Assembly: GCF_024643285.1 (NCBI RefSeq)
Contig: NZ_JAMSLW010000001.1
Span: 1 to 64,000, forward strand
DNA length: 64,000 nt
Reading direction: 5' to 3'
DNA from: Parapedobacter lycopersici
Lineage (GTDB): Bacteria; Bacteroidota; Bacteroidia; Sphingobacteriales; Sphingobacteriaceae
Positions 43,624 to 53,718 of the stretch are shown piece by piece. Below the pieces are notes generated by a model. The model was given only the letters and a program-made list of their open reading frames with translations, did not search any database and was not told the origin of the DNA. Position 1 is the stretch's first letter, and every line of letters begins with the position of its first letter. Position numbers and translations under genes: made by a program.

Positions 43624-43812
43624 AACAGTCGCTTTGTTTGTAACAGCTAAGGTAGGGTAAATTTTGTGAAATCCATGTAAATTTTGTGATATCCGCGGAT
43701 GGGATAAAATAAAATATCCTGTCGCTTCCTTGCTTAATGCCGTGTCGGTCAGCGAAAAGTGTACTTCGGTGATCAATCGGCTGCTGCTCATCCATAGCGG
43801 AATGGCTGCATG

Positions 43813-46530
43813 TTATTCCGTCTGATACAGGGTGTTAAATAACCACTTCAACGTGCCGCGGGATTGTGCCCGGAAGGTGATGTCGGGACCAAAAGCATAA
43901 AATCTGCCCTTACCCACGGGCGCCGTAAATCCGGCGATCGTGTGCCGGAGGTAATCCGCTCCCCATATCCAGCCGCTAAGCAACGGATTTTGGTCGCCAT
44001 ACCACACTAATGGCTTGATTCCAAGGGTAGTTTTATTTTCTATTTGCCTGAAAACCGGACTGTTATCATACATCAACTGAACCGTATCCGGCATGCCCCA
44101 GCCTGCCGGATCAGCTACATCCGCATAAACACGGTGTACGCTGCCCGGTGCATAGAATTTTTCATTTGATAGGGCTTTTTCCTCTTCATTTTCATCGGTT
44201 TCCGTTAATGCGTTTTTTACCGGTAACCCCATATGATAGGCAAGATTAGTGCTTGTACCCGTCGTAAATATGACACCGCCGGCTTCTACAAAATCCAACA
44301 ATTGGGGGATGGAGCGTTCAGCAGTAATATTTCCAAGCATGTGGCGGTAGGCTTCGGGGAAACTGGTTTCATCCGGCGGGGTACCCGCTGCCGCTTTCAC
44401 GCCCGGGATTCCGGACCCGATGAAGAGCAGGATATCATATTTTTCCCGGAGCCTGCCTCCGTCGATCTCGCGCGGATACACAACCGTAAAATTGTCGAAC
44501 CCGTACTGTTCCAGTATCCACCGTGTCCATCCGGACGTCATGGAGCCGCCATATCGATCGTAAAGGCCGATCCGCCGGCGCTTGATTTCCACCATCCGGC
44601 TGGGCTTTTTATCCAGCGGCGCCGGAGCTATACCCAGCGAATCCGCCAATTCGTCCAGCAACGGATAGGCGACTGATGGTACGAAAAAGGACCCCGCAGG
44701 CATGTTATTTACGGACTCTTCGGTCCGGTATACTGGAAAATTGGCTTTCAGCAAGCGGTTTGCCGCAACGTACGCATTATTAACCCGCGTATCGAGGAGG
44801 TATCCGATTGAGGATTCCACAGGCATTTTACCCGGCGGCGTCTGCAATTCACCGTATGGAATCGCGCTGAACGGACCGTCGAAATCATCCAGTATGCGAT
44901 CAAATTCAATCCCGAACTGGTAAGCCAGCGTCCACCCCGCGGCATCATAGGGTCGGATAGGCGGGCCGCCCGGGTACTGGAAATCGTTTGGATGATCCTG
45001 GGGCTCGAACATATCCAGGACGTGCGGGCGGAATGCCTGATTGGTTTTTACGATGTAAGAACCTGCGGGGTAAGACTTGCCCGCCACTTCGAAATCCGCC
45101 GTTGCCCGGTGGATCAAAATGCCGGATTTGATCAGGGCATTGATAAAATGCACCGCCCTTGGGAAATCGACCTGGTTGGCCGGAATAACGAATCCGCGTG
45201 GGTCACGCAAATCCGGGTTTTCAAATACGGCTTCATAATACCGTAGCGGCATGCTGTGCTGGGATCCCGCTGTCTTGCTGCCCTTTTCCGCGGCCGTATC
45301 GGCAGCAAATGCATCTTTCATTTGGTCTATGTAGCCCGGTTTAGCGGTCCAGTTGTCGCGGCTTCCGCGTGCGATGGCGTGCTGGCCCATTTTGTACATA
45401 TTGTACAGCAACTGATCCCCAAAGCGGCTTGCATAATCCAAAACGGCATAATTCAGGGAAACGGAATAGGCAATGGCATCGCGGAAGTGCCAGGGCCGCG
45501 GCTGCACGGGGTTGGGGGTGGCATTATCCGGAATCAGCCGTTCCGGAACCAGTGGAATAGCCATTGGCGTAGGATCCCCCGCAATTTCCGTGAGTATGCC
45601 GATACTGTTGTGGTAATAAGGCGTAGTGCGCAGACCACCGTTCCACCAGGTGGAATATACCGATCCGCTAAGCCGGGTGTAACCGGGTTTATCCTCAGCA
45701 TTCAGCCGGTTAATCATTGCTGCCGCCACACCATCAATACCCGTAATCAACAGCGGATCAAGCACATGGTTGAATGGGTCCCGGTAAGGCGGTCCTGCCA
45801 AAACACTCCCCGGAGGGCCGGCTTGGTGGTGATTGTAAATGATCTGGGGCATCCAGTCGATATACTGGATCCGTGACATCGTGGTCGTTTCCCGCAGGTT
45901 GTTCATGTAAAAATCACGGTTGTTATCGTGCCCCGCGTATTTGTGATACAGCGTTGGGATATTCTTCGCCCGCTTTGCCGTATCGGCATATTGCATGTAC
46001 CAATCGGAAACCAGCTCCTGCCCATCCGGATTGCAGTGGAACAGCAGGATAATAACGTCATCCAGTATCCGCAGGGTTTCCGGGTCGTTGCGACTGACCA
46101 GCTGGTAATAAGTCTCGATCAGCTGATGGGTCCCTACCGTTTCGGTGGCATGAAGCCCGCCGTCGATCCATATAACCGGTTTGCCTTCCATGGACAGTGC
46201 TTTTGCTTCTTCTTCCGGTACAGCCGCCCGGGCCATTTTTTGGGAAATTGAACGGTACCGTTCAAGGTTGGCTATGTTTTCCGGTGAGGAAATGATAATC
46301 AGGTACTGATCCCGCCCTTCAGCAGTTTTGCCTGCCACTTCCAATTTAACACGGGGCGAAACAGCTGCCAGTTTTTTAAAATAGGCGGCGGTCTGCGTGT
46401 AGTTGGCTAATTGGTAATCGTCACCGATATCGAATCCGAAATGCGCCTTTGGTGTTGGAATATCCTGCGCCCATACAGGCAGGGCCATGGTGATAAATGC
46501 CACCAGTGTATAAACGATTGATCTTATCAT
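43813..46530 (-). CDS. M14 family zinc carboxypeptidase, exported
   Basis: 905 residues. The signal peptide is cleaved near W-A-Q-D (residue 22). The zinc site H127-A-T-E130 is in I-D-G-G-L-H-A-T-E, with the third ligand likely in N-H-H-Q-A-G, and N-P-D-G-Q downstream. After the peptidase domain (about 40-400) comes a long C-terminal region of about 500 residues, including a glutamine-amidotransferase-like segment (G-G-V-I-F-T-T-G-T). It probably cleaves peptides in the periplasm or medium; substrate unknown. It is divergent from the MATE gene. Confidence 0.92.
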   Translation of the reverse strand: MIRSIVYTLVAFITMALPVWAQDIPTPKAHFGFDIGDDYQLANYTQTAAYFKKLAAVSPRVKLEVAGKTAEGRDQYLIIISSPENIANLERYRSISQKMARAAVPEEEAKALSMEGKPVIWIDGGLHATETVGTHQLIETYYQLVSRNDPETLRILDDVIILLFHCNPDGQELVSDWYMQYADTAKRAKNIPTLYHKYAGHDNNRDFYMNNLRETTTMSRIQYIDWMPQIIYNHHQAGPPGSVLAGPPYRDPFNHVLDPLLITGIDGVAAAMINRLNAEDKPGYTRLSGSVYSTWWNGGLRTTPYYHNSIGILTEIAGDPTPMAIPLVPERLIPDNATPNPVQPRPWHFRDAIAYSVSLNYAVLDYASRFGDQLLYNMYKMGQHAIARGSRDNWTAKPGYIDQMKDAFAADTAAEKGSKTAGSQHSMPLRYYEAVFENPDLRDPRGFVIPANQVDFPRAVHFINALIKSGILIHRATADFEVAGKSYPAGSYIVKTNQAFRPHVLDMFEPQDHPNDFQYPGGPPIRPYDAAGWTLAYQFGIEFDRILDDFDGPFSAIPYGELQTPPGKMPVESSIGYLLDTRVNNAYVAANRLLKANFPVYRTEESVNNMPAGSFFVPSVAYPLLDELADSLGIAPAPLDKKPSRMVEIKRRRIGLYDRYGGSMTSGWTRWILEQYGFDNFTVVYPREIDGGRLREKYDILLFIGSGIPGVKAAAGTPPDETSFPEAYRHMLGNITAERSIPQLLDFVEAGGVIFTTGTSTNLAYHMGLPVKNALTETDENEEEKALSNEKFYAPGSVHRVYADVADPAGWGMPDTVQLMYDNSPVFRQIENKTTLGIKPLVWYGDQNPLLSGWIWGADYLRHTIAGFTAPVGKGRFYAFGPDITFRAQSRGTLKWLFNTLYQTE

Positions 46531-46577
46531 CGTAAGGGGTTAAAATGGTTAGTGCATGCTATCGTTGCCGCTAACGG

Positions 46578-46585
46578 CAAACTTA
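46578..46585 (-). promoter_or_regulatory. -7 element TAAGTTTG (minus strand) for the M14 peptidase
   Basis: Exact TAnnTTTG, 47 bp upstream of the start; no -33 TTG at the usual distance. The core is the same GCAAACTTA as at sucD. Confidence 0.45.
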
Positions 46586-46634
46586 ACAAAAAAATAATGG
46601 TTTATCCGGTGGCGGCTATGCTTTTGAATATTCG

Positions 46635-46642
46635 TACCTTTG
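46635..46642 (+). promoter_or_regulatory. -7 element TACCTTTG for the MATE gene
   Basis: Exact TAnnTTTG, 20 bp upstream of the ATG at 46663. A clear -33 element is not seen at 19-21 bp. Confidence 0.45.
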
Positions 46643-46662
46643 ACGGCCTTTGACGGGACGTT

Positions 46663-48027
46663 ATGATGACTGGAAAATTGAAAGCTTACAGACCCTATTA
46701 CCTGAGCAGTTTAGCCCTTGCCGGGCCAGTGGTCATCTCCCAGCTGGGGCATACGCTGGTGCATACGGCTGACAGCGTGATCGTCGGTCATTTTGCCGGT
46801 ACGGTGCCCCTTGCCGCCGTATCCCTGGTGCACAGTGTATTCATGATTGTCATGGTGATCGGCCTGGGTATTGCCTACGGCATTACCCCGTTGATTGCCC
46901 AGGCCAATGGCAAAAAGGAATATGACGAGTGCGGTGTGCTCCTCTCGAATAGCCTGGTGATCAACATGCTGTCGGGCCTCCTGCTGTTTTGCATTGTTTA
47001 TTTTGGCTCCATGGCGGCCATTGACCATTTGGATCAGGATCCGGAAGTGGTACGCGAGGCTAAGCCATACTTGTTCATCCTCAGTTTGTCTATGTTTCCG
47101 CTTATGATTTTCAGTGCGTTCAAGCAGTTTGCGGAAGGGCTTGGTTTTACCAAACAAGCAATGAACATTACCATCTGGGGAAACGTGCTGAACGTATTGC
47201 TGGCTATCCTATTTGTAAAAGGAATGTTCGGGCTGCCTGCCATGGGTGTAAGAGGTGTGGGATACAGCACATTAATCGACCGTTGCCTGATGGCACTCAT
47301 CATGGGCTGGTATGTGTTCCGCTCTGTTAATTTCAAACGCTATCTTCCGCGGTTTAAACCATTCCGTGTCGACCGGCAGCGATGTAAAGCAATTCTGGGT
47401 ATCGGCGCCCCGGTGGCGATGCAGTATGTGTTTGAAATCGGTGCATTCGCCGGTGCGGCAGTCATTGCAGGTACGCTGGGTGCCCATATCCAGGCGGCAC
47501 ATCAGGTGGCTATTACCCTGGCAGCCATGACGTATATGATGGCCAGCGGCATCGCCGCCGCAGCTACCATAAAGACAGGCAACAGCTTCGGCCAGCGTAA
47601 TTTTTTCCGATTGAAGCGCTACGCGGTGTCGAGCTATCATATCGTGCTGGCGTTCATGGGAATCACCGCACTGTTGTTTGCGCTGCTGAACCAATGGTTG
47701 CCGTGGATTTTTACCCGCGACCTCATGGTAATCGGCATTGCGGCGGAACTGCTGATCATCGCCGGCCTGTTTCAGCTGTTCGACGGCACACAGGTCGTCG
47801 GTTTGGGCATCCTGCGGGGTATAGGCGATGTGAATATCCCCACATTGATTACCTTTATCGCCTATTGGATCGTGGGGCTCCCGGGTGCTTACTTACTGGG
47901 CATCACCATGGGGTGGGGGATTAAGGGCATCTGGTTCGGGCTTACCCTCGGTTTATTGACTTCATCGGCATTGCTGTATCTCCGTTACCGGAGGGTGGTT
48001 GCCGGACTTTACCGGGAATCGCGCTGA
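46663..48027 (+). CDS. MATE family efflux transporter (NorM-like)
   Basis: 454 residues with twelve predicted membrane helices in two homologous halves. Features are S-L-A-L-A-G-P-V-V-I-S-Q-L-G-H-T in helix 1, D-S-V-I-V-G-H-F-A-G, and G-L-G-I-L-R-G-I-G-D-V-N-I-P in the second half. It exports cationic or drug-like compounds using Na+ or H+ gradients; substrate unknown. The ATG at 46666 is an alternative start. It converges with the E2 gene. Confidence 0.94.
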   Translation: MMTGKLKAYRPYYLSSLALAGPVVISQLGHTLVHTADSVIVGHFAGTVPLAAVSLVHSVFMIVMVIGLGIAYGITPLIAQANGKKEYDECGVLLSNSLVINMLSGLLLFCIVYFGSMAAIDHLDQDPEVVREAKPYLFILSLSMFPLMIFSAFKQFAEGLGFTKQAMNITIWGNVLNVLLAILFVKGMFGLPAMGVRGVGYSTLIDRCLMALIMGWYVFRSVNFKRYLPRFKPFRVDRQRCKAILGIGAPVAMQYVFEIGAFAGAAVIAGTLGAHIQAAHQVAITLAAMTYMMASGIAAAATIKTGNSFGQRNFFRLKRYAVSSYHIVLAFMGITALLFALLNQWLPWIFTRDLMVIGIAAELLIIAGLFQLFDGTQVVGLGILRGIGDVNIPTLITFIAYWIVGLPGAYLLGITMGWGIKGIWFGLTLGLLTSSALLYLRYRRVVAGLYRESR

Positions 48028-48100
48028 AAACGGGAACCGCATCCACCCGATGATGGATGGTCGAAAGCAGCGGATAAGCTAAGCAGCCAATAATTAGGGC

Positions 48101-49444
48101 TTAAATTTCGCGGTTGATATCCCAGTTTTCCAGGTAATCCGCTACACGTTTCAAAAACCGGCCGCCGAGTGCGCCATCCACCACCCGGTGGTCATACGAC
48201 ATCGAGAGGTACATCATGTGCCGAATACCGATCATATCCCCGTACTCCGTTTCGATTACTGCCGGCTTCTTGGTAATGGTACCTACTGCCAGGATCGCAA
48301 CCTGCGGCTGGTTGATAATCGGCGTACCCATGATGTTGCCAAAGGCGCCGATATTGGTTAATGTGAATGTGCCGTCCTGGGTGTCATCCGGTTTTAACTG
48401 GCTGTTGCGTGCGCGGTTTGCCAGGTCGTTTACGGCTTTGCTGAGACCGACCAGGCTTAACTGGTCGGCGCGCTTGATCACGGGTACAACCAGGTTGCCC
48501 GAAGGCAGCGCAGCGGCCATACCAATATTGATGTTTCGTTTTTTTATGATCTGCGTGCCGTTAACCGAGATATTGACCATTGGGAAATCCCGCAATGCCT
48601 TGCTTACAGCTTCAATGAAAATGGGCGTAAGCGTGATTTTTTCACCTTCCCGTTTTTCGTAAGCGGTCTTTATTTTATTGCGCCAATTCACGAGGTTGGT
48701 GACGTCGGCCTCCACAAAGGAGCACACATGCGGGGCAATCTGCACGCTTTTTACCATGTGCTCGGCGATAAGCCGGCGCATACGGTCCATTTCGATAATC
48801 TCATCCGATGGTGAAACGATCACCGTGCCGGATCCTGCCGCAGGCTCCGGCGTGTATACGGCTCCGGTGGCAGCCGGTATTTCGGTTGGCGGGGTCTGTG
48901 GAGATGCGCCGCCGCCGTCTTTTCTGGTTTCGAGGTAATTCAGTATATCCTGCTTGGTTACCCGGCCTTCGGCGCCCGTACCCGTAATGCGTTCCAGTTC
49001 TTCTGCTGTAATCCCTTCCTGGGCGGCAATGCTTTTTACCAGCGGCGAATAGAACCGGGTGCCGGCAGCGTCGGTCGCCGGTGCCGAAGGTTCGGCAGCT
49101 GGCTCGTCAACACCGGTTTCTTCAAGCTGGTCGATCCCGGGAATAGCCGGTTCGGCTAGTTCCTGCACAGGCTCCGGTTGCTGCCCCATGTCTGTTGCTG
49201 CACCTTCTGTTTCAATGGTAGCGATTACATCGCCGACCTGAGCTACGTCATTTTCCGCAAACAGCCATTCTTTCAGGATGCCGGACACGGGCGACGGTAC
49301 ATCCGAATCAACCTTATCCGTGGCCACTTCCAGCACGGGTTCGTCTTCCTCAATCCGGTCGCCTGGCTGCTTCAGCCATTTTACAATGGTTGCTTCCGAT
49401 ACGCTTTCGCCCATGCGGGGCAGTTGTAACTGATGTATAGCCAT
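48101..49444 (-). CDS. 2-oxoacid dehydrogenase complex E2 (dihydrolipoyl acyltransferase)
   Basis: 447 residues. One lipoyl domain (1-78) carries Lys44 in A-T-D-K-V-D-S. It is followed by an acidic Pro-rich linker, an E1/E3-binding domain (about 130-172; F-Y-S-P-L-V-K-S-I-A) and the catalytic domain with S-Y-D-H-R-V-V-D-G-A near the end. The T-D-K-V-D-S type and single lipoyl domain fit a branched-chain oxoacid complex, but oxoglutarate or pyruvate cannot be excluded. E1 and E3 genes are not adjacent. Confidence 0.93.
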   Translation of the reverse strand: MAIHQLQLPRMGESVSEATIVKWLKQPGDRIEEDEPVLEVATDKVDSDVPSPVSGILKEWLFAENDVAQVGDVIATIETEGAATDMGQQPEPVQELAEPAIPGIDQLEETGVDEPAAEPSAPATDAAGTRFYSPLVKSIAAQEGITAEELERITGTGAEGRVTKQDILNYLETRKDGGGASPQTPPTEIPAATGAVYTPEPAAGSGTVIVSPSDEIIEMDRMRRLIAEHMVKSVQIAPHVCSFVEADVTNLVNWRNKIKTAYEKREGEKITLTPIFIEAVSKALRDFPMVNISVNGTQIIKKRNINIGMAAALPSGNLVVPVIKRADQLSLVGLSKAVNDLANRARNSQLKPDDTQDGTFTLTNIGAFGNIMGTPIINQPQVAILAVGTITKKPAVIETEYGDMIGIRHMMYLSMSYDHRVVDGALGGRFLKRVADYLENWDINREI

Positions 49445-49584
49445 AACCTTGATCGTACTATTGATGAAATCGGCCTAAGTTACATAGATAATTGATGAAA
49501 ATTAAAAGATTAAAATATTATTTTGAAAAAAAAGCCGATGACGTAATTAAATTTCTTTATTCTGAATAAAGGGTAAATTGTCGC

Positions 49585-50841
49585 TTAGCGAAGTGCCGGG
49601 TTTTCTGCAAACAGCAATTGCCGCAGCAACAGCAGCGCGGCCGTGCCTGCCCGTTCAATGTTGACGAGCCTATCGCTCCCGAAGCGATACTCCCGGGTGA
49701 TTACCTGCTGCTTTCCGGCGACGGCAATCCACACCAGCCCGACGGGCTTTTCGGCTGAGCCGCCATCCGGCCCCGCGATCCCGCTTACCGCCACCGCGTA
49801 ATCGGTCCGGAAACTGGTCCGTGCACCTGCAGCCATTTCCTGCACAGTCTTTTCGCTGACTGCACCGTGTAATTCCAATGTTTCCCTGTTCACACCCAAT
49901 AACTGCATTTTCAAGGCATTGGAATAGGTGACCGCGCCACCCTCAAACGCGCGGCTGCTGCCCGGTATTGCCGTAATGCGCCTAGCGACATCGCCCCCGG
50001 TACAGCTTTCGGCAGTCGCAAAGCGGTAACCAGCGGTCTGCATGGCCATTAAGATCTGAGATTCGAGCGCAACGTCCCCATCACCCAGGAAATAGTCGCC
50101 AATACGCGACTTGAGGGTACTGGCAATCTGCTGCGTCTCCTGTTGCAGCGCCCCCAGGTCTGCCCCGGTAGCCGTGAGCCGCAAGCGTACAAGTCCCGGT
50201 TTAGGGAGGTAAGCAAGGTGGATATGGGGAGGTAATGCCAGTTCGATATCGGCAATTTTTTCGGCGAGAAACGACTCACCAAGGCCACCGGTAAGCAGCG
50301 TGTGATGCCAGCGGGGTACACGGCCATCCAGTTGTCGGAGCCTGGGGAGCACGCGTTCCTGCATGATGTGTTTCATCTCAAAAGGAACGCCGGGCATGAT
50401 GATGTATGTTTTATTGCGGTAATCCTGCCACATGCCCGGTGCGGTGCCGAGGTCATTAAACAGCACCGTGCTGCCGGTAAGCACGTCCGCCTGCTTGCGG
50501 TTTATGTCGAGCATGGGCCGTTGGGTGCGACTGAAAATGGTTTCCACATGGGTAAGCACATCGGCATCCCGGCGCAGGCCGCAACCAAAATAAGTGGCGA
50601 GGGCCTGTTTGGTCACATCGTCCTTTGTGGGGCCAAGGCCACCGGTGACGAAAATCAGGTCGGCCCGGTCCGCTGCCTCGCCAAGCGCCCGGATGATCGC
50701 CTCCGCGGTATCCGCTACCGAGCTGATCTGCTTGACATGGATGCCCTCGGTATTCAGCTGTTCTGCCAGCCATGCCGAATTGGTATCTACAATCTGGCCG
50801 ATGAGAATTTCATCGCCTATGGTAATGATTTCAGCAAACAT
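49585..50841 (-). CDS. cinA: CinA family protein (MoCF-like domain and NMN deamidase domain)
   Basis: 418 residues from the ATG at 50841, matching the family start M-F-A-E-I-I-T-I-G-D-E-I-L. A longer start at 50880 would overlap the lptD stop as TAATG, which may matter for coupling. The N-terminal MoCF-like domain has V-T-G-G-L-G-P-T-K-D-D; the C-terminal PncC-type domain has A-E-S-C-T-G-G and G-I-A-G-P-D-G-G. Members hydrolyse ADP-ribose and deamidate NMN in pyridine nucleotide recycling. It is downstream of lptD. Confidence 0.93.
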   Translation of the reverse strand: MFAEIITIGDEILIGQIVDTNSAWLAEQLNTEGIHVKQISSVADTAEAIIRALGEAADRADLIFVTGGLGPTKDDVTKQALATYFGCGLRRDADVLTHVETIFSRTQRPMLDINRKQADVLTGSTVLFNDLGTAPGMWQDYRNKTYIIMPGVPFEMKHIMQERVLPRLRQLDGRVPRWHHTLLTGGLGESFLAEKIADIELALPPHIHLAYLPKPGLVRLRLTATGADLGALQQETQQIASTLKSRIGDYFLGDGDVALESQILMAMQTAGYRFATAESCTGGDVARRITAIPGSSRAFEGGAVTYSNALKMQLLGVNRETLELHGAVSEKTVQEMAAGARTSFRTDYAVAVSGIAGPDGGSAEKPVGLVWIAVAGKQQVITREYRFGSDRLVNIERAGTAALLLLRQLLFAENPALR

Positions 50842-50879
50842 GATGTTTATATATGTGCGTGGCGGCAAAGCGCCGCTCA

Positions 50880-53546
50880 TTAAAACCTATTGTATGAATC
50901 GTTCCGTTTGGTCAGTTTCAGGTCCTGCAGGATGGAGGCCTTCGCCCGGATGGTTACGTTATAACTCTGGAATTGCCCGAATGGCACCCAGCCGAATGAC
51001 ATATCCCAGCAATGCAGGTCGCGGTAAATGCTGAACCGCGTCAGTGACACTTCCTTCCGTTTGAAATCATACCCCGAATTAAACTGCACTTTCCATTTGG
51101 GCGTGACACTGAAGTCGCCATGTACGTTGACGGTACTGGTGATGTTTGCGGTGTTGCCGAATTTCGAATATTGAAAACTGAACGATCCGGCGAGGTTCCA
51201 CGGGATATTGAAGTCGACAAACGCATTTGGATCCGAACTGATCCGTGCCAGTGCCTGTTGCTGTTCAGGGGTCATGCTGTTGCGCTGGTTGTTGAGCGAG
51301 TCGAGTCCATTCTGCCGGTTTCTGTTCGCGTCCGGGTTAAAACTGTAGTCGAAAGACAGGCCAAAGCTCGTCAGTCGTGCCAGTTTACCGTCCTTAATGG
51401 CAAACCGGTTGACACGGCGGCCGTTTTCATCGATACTGTACGGATCAAATGTACCGTTGAAGTTCAGGTTAATCTTCTGATTGAACAGTGCCGTACGGCC
51501 CGAGAAATTAATATTGGACAGGTTGAACGAGTCGGCCACAAAATTATAGTTCCCGGTAAATGTCAGGCCCTGCAGGATCGGGATTTTTTTGATCCCGCTT
51601 TCCGACGTATCACGTCTGCTGAGTACTTTTGCCTCAATATTATTGTTGATGGAAAAGCCGATTCCCATGGAGCGGCCGCTGCCCGGTGAACCGAACATAC
51701 CACCTTCAAAAATGGAATACTGCGTCTCCAGCCCCTGGGCATTTACAAATGAACGGTAAAACCCGTACATGTCTTCCGAAAAATCCGGGCGGTAGTTGAG
51801 GTTTACCGAAGGTGTAATGACATGCCGGATCGCCTGGATCCGCCCGATCTTCGGGTACATGCCGTATATTTTCGTTGCCAGGCCCGTCGATACCGAATAA
51901 TCATACGCCCGGTTAAAACCCTGTAACGTATCGCGGACTTCCTCGAACCCCGAAGGCGTGTTTTCCAACCGCCTCCGGATACTTTGCAGGTACCACCGCT
52001 CCGTGTAATTTACGCTGGTGTTGAACTGGAAGAACTTAAGAACATTGAGCGATAGGCTTACGGGGATATTGTGTTGGAAGCCATTGCGGAATTTCCCCAG
52101 CGTTTCCTTGTTGAAAAGCCCCGTTTCCTCGGCGTCGAGTGAATTGCGTCCCTGCAGGCTATAGGATACATTAATCCGCTGATACCATTTCTGTTCACCC
52201 ACGCGGTCTTTGGAATCAAACGGGTTGAATGAGCTTACGTTCAATGCAAAGGTAGGTAGCTCCAGTTGCACCCTTCCGGTATTGATGTCCTGATTGTGGC
52301 GGAATGCGGAAGTAAAGTTCACCCTGCCGTCGGCAAATGTTTTCCCATAGGCAATGCTTGACTGCATGTTGTTCCGCGTCATCTGTTCGTAGTTGTACGA
52401 GCCGTTTGCCGCGGTGTTCTGAAAATATGAACCGGTACCGAAGTTAACGGAAGCGCTGAACGTGGTTCCCGGGTTGGCCTCCTGGCGCTGGGTGTGGTTC
52501 CAGGTGAAGTTGAAGTCCTTGGTCGGCCGGTATTCCGGTGTGCCCTCCACACCGTTGCGCAGGGAGGCAAAGCGGAAATTGAAGCCGCCGTCATATTTGT
52601 AGTTTACCCGGTAGCGCGTTGCCAGGGCAACTTCCCACGATCCCTTTGAATACAGGTTACCCCGCACTTCGCTGTCCCAGTAATCATTGAACGCAAAATA
52701 CCACCCGATATCACGCAGCCAGAACCCCCGGGTAAAATCCTCGCCGAAGGAAGGGAAGAGAAAGCCGGAGGAACGCTTGTTCGGCTTGGGGAAGAAGCCA
52801 AAGGGAATGGTCAGAAATTTAAGTGGAACCCCTTCCATGACCAGGTATGCGGGTCCGGAGATGATCTGGTTCTCGGTCACGATGCCTTTGCTGATCTGGA
52901 TGCCGAAATGCGTGTGGGGCTGGGGGAGGTTACAGGTACTGTACAGCCCGTGGTAGAGTGACATCTCGTTGTACTGGTTTTTGCGCACCCGCTCCGCCTG
53001 GATGTATCCACCCTCCACTTCGGTGAAAATACCGTGCGTAATTCCCACTGCTGTATCAAAATTATAACGCAGGGAGTCAACCGATTTCGGGGTCTCATTG
53101 GGAAAAATGACCACGGGCCGGCCCACATATTTATTGTTGTGGTCATACCGCCCGCTGGCAAATACTTCCTTGGTCGTCTGGTTCACGCGGATGTAATCCG
53201 CCGAAAGCTCGAACCCTTCGTATTTTACCCGTGCTTCCCGGTACAGGTGGATGGTATTGGAGGCCATATCGGTAACCTGCGAGTCGGCCGCGACAATGCT
53301 GACCACGGCATTCAGTCCACCCGGATCCTGTGTTAACGTATCCGGATTGTTACCCAGTGAATCTGCCGTCAATGTATCTGGTTGTGTGTTGCCAAGGGTA
53401 TCAGCCAGGGGCTGCTGCTGAAGGGTGTCTGTGGCGGCTTTATCCCCTTCCGAATTTTCCTGTGCATATACCGATACACCGGAAAATATCGTTAAGAAGA
53501 ATAAAGTATAAGAAAAAAAAGCTGCAACTGACTTCAAATTTGACAA
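50880..53546 (-). CDS. lptD: LptD-type LPS assembly outer-membrane protein
   Basis: 888 residues with a TTG start and a signal peptide cleaved near V-S-V-Y-A-Q (residue 29). A periplasmic OstA-like domain (about 75-200: A-A-D-S-Q-V-T-D-M-A, A-D-Y-I-R-V-N) precedes a large barrel with an aromatic-rich C-terminal part. It inserts lipopolysaccharide into the outer membrane with LptE in other phyla. No internal Met is available near the N-terminus, which supports the TTG start. It is followed by cinA. Confidence 0.92.
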   Translation of the reverse strand: MSNLKSVAAFFSYTLFFLTIFSGVSVYAQENSEGDKAATDTLQQQPLADTLGNTQPDTLTADSLGNNPDTLTQDPGGLNAVVSIVAADSQVTDMASNTIHLYREARVKYEGFELSADYIRVNQTTKEVFASGRYDHNNKYVGRPVVIFPNETPKSVDSLRYNFDTAVGITHGIFTEVEGGYIQAERVRKNQYNEMSLYHGLYSTCNLPQPHTHFGIQISKGIVTENQIISGPAYLVMEGVPLKFLTIPFGFFPKPNKRSSGFLFPSFGEDFTRGFWLRDIGWYFAFNDYWDSEVRGNLYSKGSWEVALATRYRVNYKYDGGFNFRFASLRNGVEGTPEYRPTKDFNFTWNHTQRQEANPGTTFSASVNFGTGSYFQNTAANGSYNYEQMTRNNMQSSIAYGKTFADGRVNFTSAFRHNQDINTGRVQLELPTFALNVSSFNPFDSKDRVGEQKWYQRINVSYSLQGRNSLDAEETGLFNKETLGKFRNGFQHNIPVSLSLNVLKFFQFNTSVNYTERWYLQSIRRRLENTPSGFEEVRDTLQGFNRAYDYSVSTGLATKIYGMYPKIGRIQAIRHVITPSVNLNYRPDFSEDMYGFYRSFVNAQGLETQYSIFEGGMFGSPGSGRSMGIGFSINNNIEAKVLSRRDTSESGIKKIPILQGLTFTGNYNFVADSFNLSNINFSGRTALFNQKINLNFNGTFDPYSIDENGRRVNRFAIKDGKLARLTSFGLSFDYSFNPDANRNRQNGLDSLNNQRNSMTPEQQQALARISSDPNAFVDFNIPWNLAGSFSFQYSKFGNTANITSTVNVHGDFSVTPKWKVQFNSGYDFKRKEVSLTRFSIYRDLHCWDMSFGWVPFGQFQSYNVTIRAKASILQDLKLTKRNDSYNRF

Positions 53547-53580
53547 CGAATATTATTTTTGCAATAAATCGGATTGCGCA

Positions 53581-53588
53581 CAAAATTA
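53581..53588 (-). promoter_or_regulatory. -7 element TAATTTTG (minus strand) for lptD
   Basis: Exact TAnnTTTG, 34 bp upstream of the TTG start. No -33 at the right spacing, so weak. Confidence 0.35.
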
Positions 53589-53634
53589 ATTAAAAATAGT
53601 TAGGATTTCGGTGTTTTCAAATATATTCACCCGA

Positions 53635-53656
53635 TCGTTATCCAACAGGATAACGA
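53635..53656. promoter_or_regulatory. 9-bp inverted repeat between lptD and the amidase gene
   Basis: TCGTTATCC-AACA-GGATAACGA is a perfect 9-bp stem with a 4-nt loop. No T-run follows in either direction. It lies between divergent lptD and amidase genes, 63 bp before the amidase ATG. It could be a regulator-binding site or a leader hairpin. Confidence 0.45.
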
Positions 53657-53718
53657 ATTTGAATGCCGCGGTGTGACAGCGCAACGCGGCAGGAAAACCG
53701 AACCCCCAAAATAGCGAT

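Noticed and set aside
48040-48059. Weak hairpin CATCCA/TGGATG between the MATE and E2 genes
   Set aside because: The stem is only 6 bp and no T-run follows; not enough for a terminator call.
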